A stretch of 6,962 nucleotides of DNA from NCBI GenBank assembly GCA_003232175.1, contig QILX01000159.1:1-6962 (forward strand). Reading direction: 5' to 3'. The position numbers and the translations under genes were made by a program. Position 1 is the stretch's first letter; every line of letters begins with the position of its first letter. The notes below the pieces were generated by a model. The model was not told the DNA's origin. It did not search any database and saw only the letters and a list, made by a program, of their open reading frames with translations. Shown here piece after piece: positions 5,988 through 6,962 of this stretch. Source of the DNA: Hyphomicrobiales bacterium (GTDB lineage: Bacteria; Pseudomonadota; Alphaproteobacteria; Rhizobiales; SZUA-8).

Positions 5988-6069
5988 AACGGGGCGATGA
6001 AACTGAATGCGTTGACACAAATACCCCTGAGGATCAAAGCTGCCCATTCCACCAACTCCGATACCAAGC

Positions 6070-6962
6070 ATGACGGCAACCCATAGCGCTGCGAAACCCG
6101 ATATGCCGAAGCCGCCGCCAACTGGCGTGGAAGTCATTCGCGCTTACGTCAAAACACTTGCCGCCGGTCCCGGTGTCTACCGCATGGTCGGCGCCGGCGG
6201 TGATGTGCTCTACGTCGGCAAGGCCCGCAGCCTCAAAAAACGGGTGACCAGCTATACGCGGCTATTCGGCCATGATGGCCGCATCGCCCGCATGATCACC
6301 GAAACCGCATCGATGGTGTTCGTCACTACGGCGAGCGAGACCGAGGCGCTGCTGCTCGAAGCCAATCTGATCAAAAAACTCAGGCCGCGCTACAATGTGC
6401 TGATGCGGGACGACAAATCGTTCCCCTACATCCTCATTGGCGGTGACCACGCCGCGCCCAGATTGATGAAACATCGCGGTGCCCAGAGAAAAAAAGGTGC
6501 CTATTTTGGCCCCTTTGCCTCCGCCGGCGCAGTCAACCGCACTCTAAACGCCCTGCAACGGGTCTTTTTGCTGCGCACCTGTTCGGATTCAGTTTATGAG
6601 AGCCGCACCCGTCCTTGCCTGCTCTATCAGATCAAACGCTGCGCCGCGCCATGCACCGGCGAGATCTCCGCCGCCGACTATGGTGCGCTGGTCGAGGAAG
6701 CCACCGGATTTTTGAAGGGGCGCGGCGGGCGCATGCGCGATGAGCTCGGCGGGCAGATGCAGGCCGCCGCCGAGGCGCTGGATTTTGAACAGGCGGCGGT
6801 ATTCCGCGACCGCATCAGCGCCCTCAGCCTTATCGAAGCCAAGCAAGGCCTGCATTCGGCGCGCCTTGGCGATGTCGATATTTTCGCCGCCCATCAGGTC
6901 GGCGGTCAGGTCTGCGTGCAGGTATTTTTTATTCGTTCCGGCCAGAACATGGGCAACCGGCC
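6070..6962 (+). CDS. uvrC: UvrABC excinuclease subunit C, N-terminal part (runs off right edge)
   Basis: The first 297 codons of UvrC, the nuclease that makes both incisions in nucleotide excision repair after UvrAB finds the lesion. The GIY-YIG endonuclease domain is clear: GVY (35-37), YVGKARSLKKRV (48-59) with Lys51 and Arg58, and the metal-binding Glu97 in TEALLLEANLIKKLRPRYN. Four cysteines follow in the pattern C-x11-C-x7-C-x3-C (TCSDS, RPCLL, RCAAPC), the same spacing as the cysteines reported to hold an iron-sulphur cluster in E. coli UvrC. A UVR (UvrB-binding) motif appears at LDFEQAAVFRDRISAL. The RNase H-like and HhH domains must lie beyond the window. The start is the first ATG in the open frame (6070); ATG 6103 is an alternative, since the first ~20 residues are proline-rich and neither start has a strong ribosome binding site. 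A TTGACA at 6012-6017 lacks a good -10, so transcription probably comes from upstream. Confidence 0.96.
   Translation, partial: MTATHSAAKPDMPKPPPTGVEVIRAYVKTLAAGPGVYRMVGAGGDVLYVGKARSLKKRVTSYTRLFGHDGRIARMITETASMVFVTTASETEALLLEANLIKKLRPRYNVLMRDDKSFPYILIGGDHAAPRLMKHRGAQRKKGAYFGPFASAGAVNRTLNALQRVFLLRTCSDSVYESRTRPCLLYQIKRCAAPCTGEISAADYGALVEEATGFLKGRGGRMRDELGGQMQAAAEALDFEQAAVFRDRISALSLIEAKQGLHSARLGDVDIFAAHQVGGQVCVQVFFIRSGQNMGNR

Noticed and set aside
6012..6040. Promoter for uvrC based on a perfect TTGACA at 6012-6017
   Set aside because: No acceptable -10 hexamer is found 16-18 bases downstream, so it is recorded only as a possible chance match.
5202..6137. Long open frame on the complement strand (311 codons) opposite the reductase
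   Set aside because: The forward frame has clear SDR motifs throughout. The antisense frame shows no domain signature and is the usual by-product of GC-rich coding sequence.

Overview
The window is about 7 kb of GC-rich bacterial chromosome. It most resembles an alphaproteobacterium: a FolM/pteridine-reductase-type SDR directly upstream of uvrC is an arrangement I associate with that class, and the housekeeping proteins read as typical alphaproteobacterial versions. No rRNA, tRNA, CRISPR array, transposase or phage gene is visible. The genus cannot be fixed from sequence alone.

Layout. Positions 1-296 hold no convincing gene. They are dominated by a large nested palindrome (73-276) with an internal direct duplication. 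Directly after it comes a class I SAM-dependent methyltransferase of unknown substrate (297-977, +) whose start is uncertain. A second structured inverted repeat (976-1078) lies between its stop and a convergent 1-Cys (Prx6-type) peroxiredoxin (1126-1785, -). The peroxiredoxin is divergent from a small glutathione S-transferase (1953-2555, +), with a candidate promoter for each in the shared gap. A 52-residue single-span membrane protein (2593-2751, -) is convergent with the GST. After an AT-rich gap come an AIM24/TIGR00266 family protein (3018-3875, +), a 310-bp non-coding stretch with hairpins and a second copy of a short dispersed motif, and then a rightward gene run: a Ca2+/Na+ exchanger-type antiporter (4186-5208), a FolM/PTR1-like short-chain reductase overlapping it by ATGA (5205-5987), and the start of uvrC (6070 to the right edge, incomplete).

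How the genes fit together. The peroxiredoxin and GST form a plausible divergent thiol/peroxide-defence pair, since Prx6-type enzymes in animals are recycled with glutathione and a GST. The antiporter and reductase are probably translationally coupled, although their functions (ion transport, pterin reduction) have no obvious link. The reductase and uvrC probably share transcription.

Novelty. I see no convincing new multi-gene system. The most unusual material is non-coding: the palindrome abutting the methyltransferase, the short motif found beside it and again 3.7 kb away, and the intergenic nested hairpins. The small membrane protein with a well-placed ribosome binding site is the only gene-level unknown.
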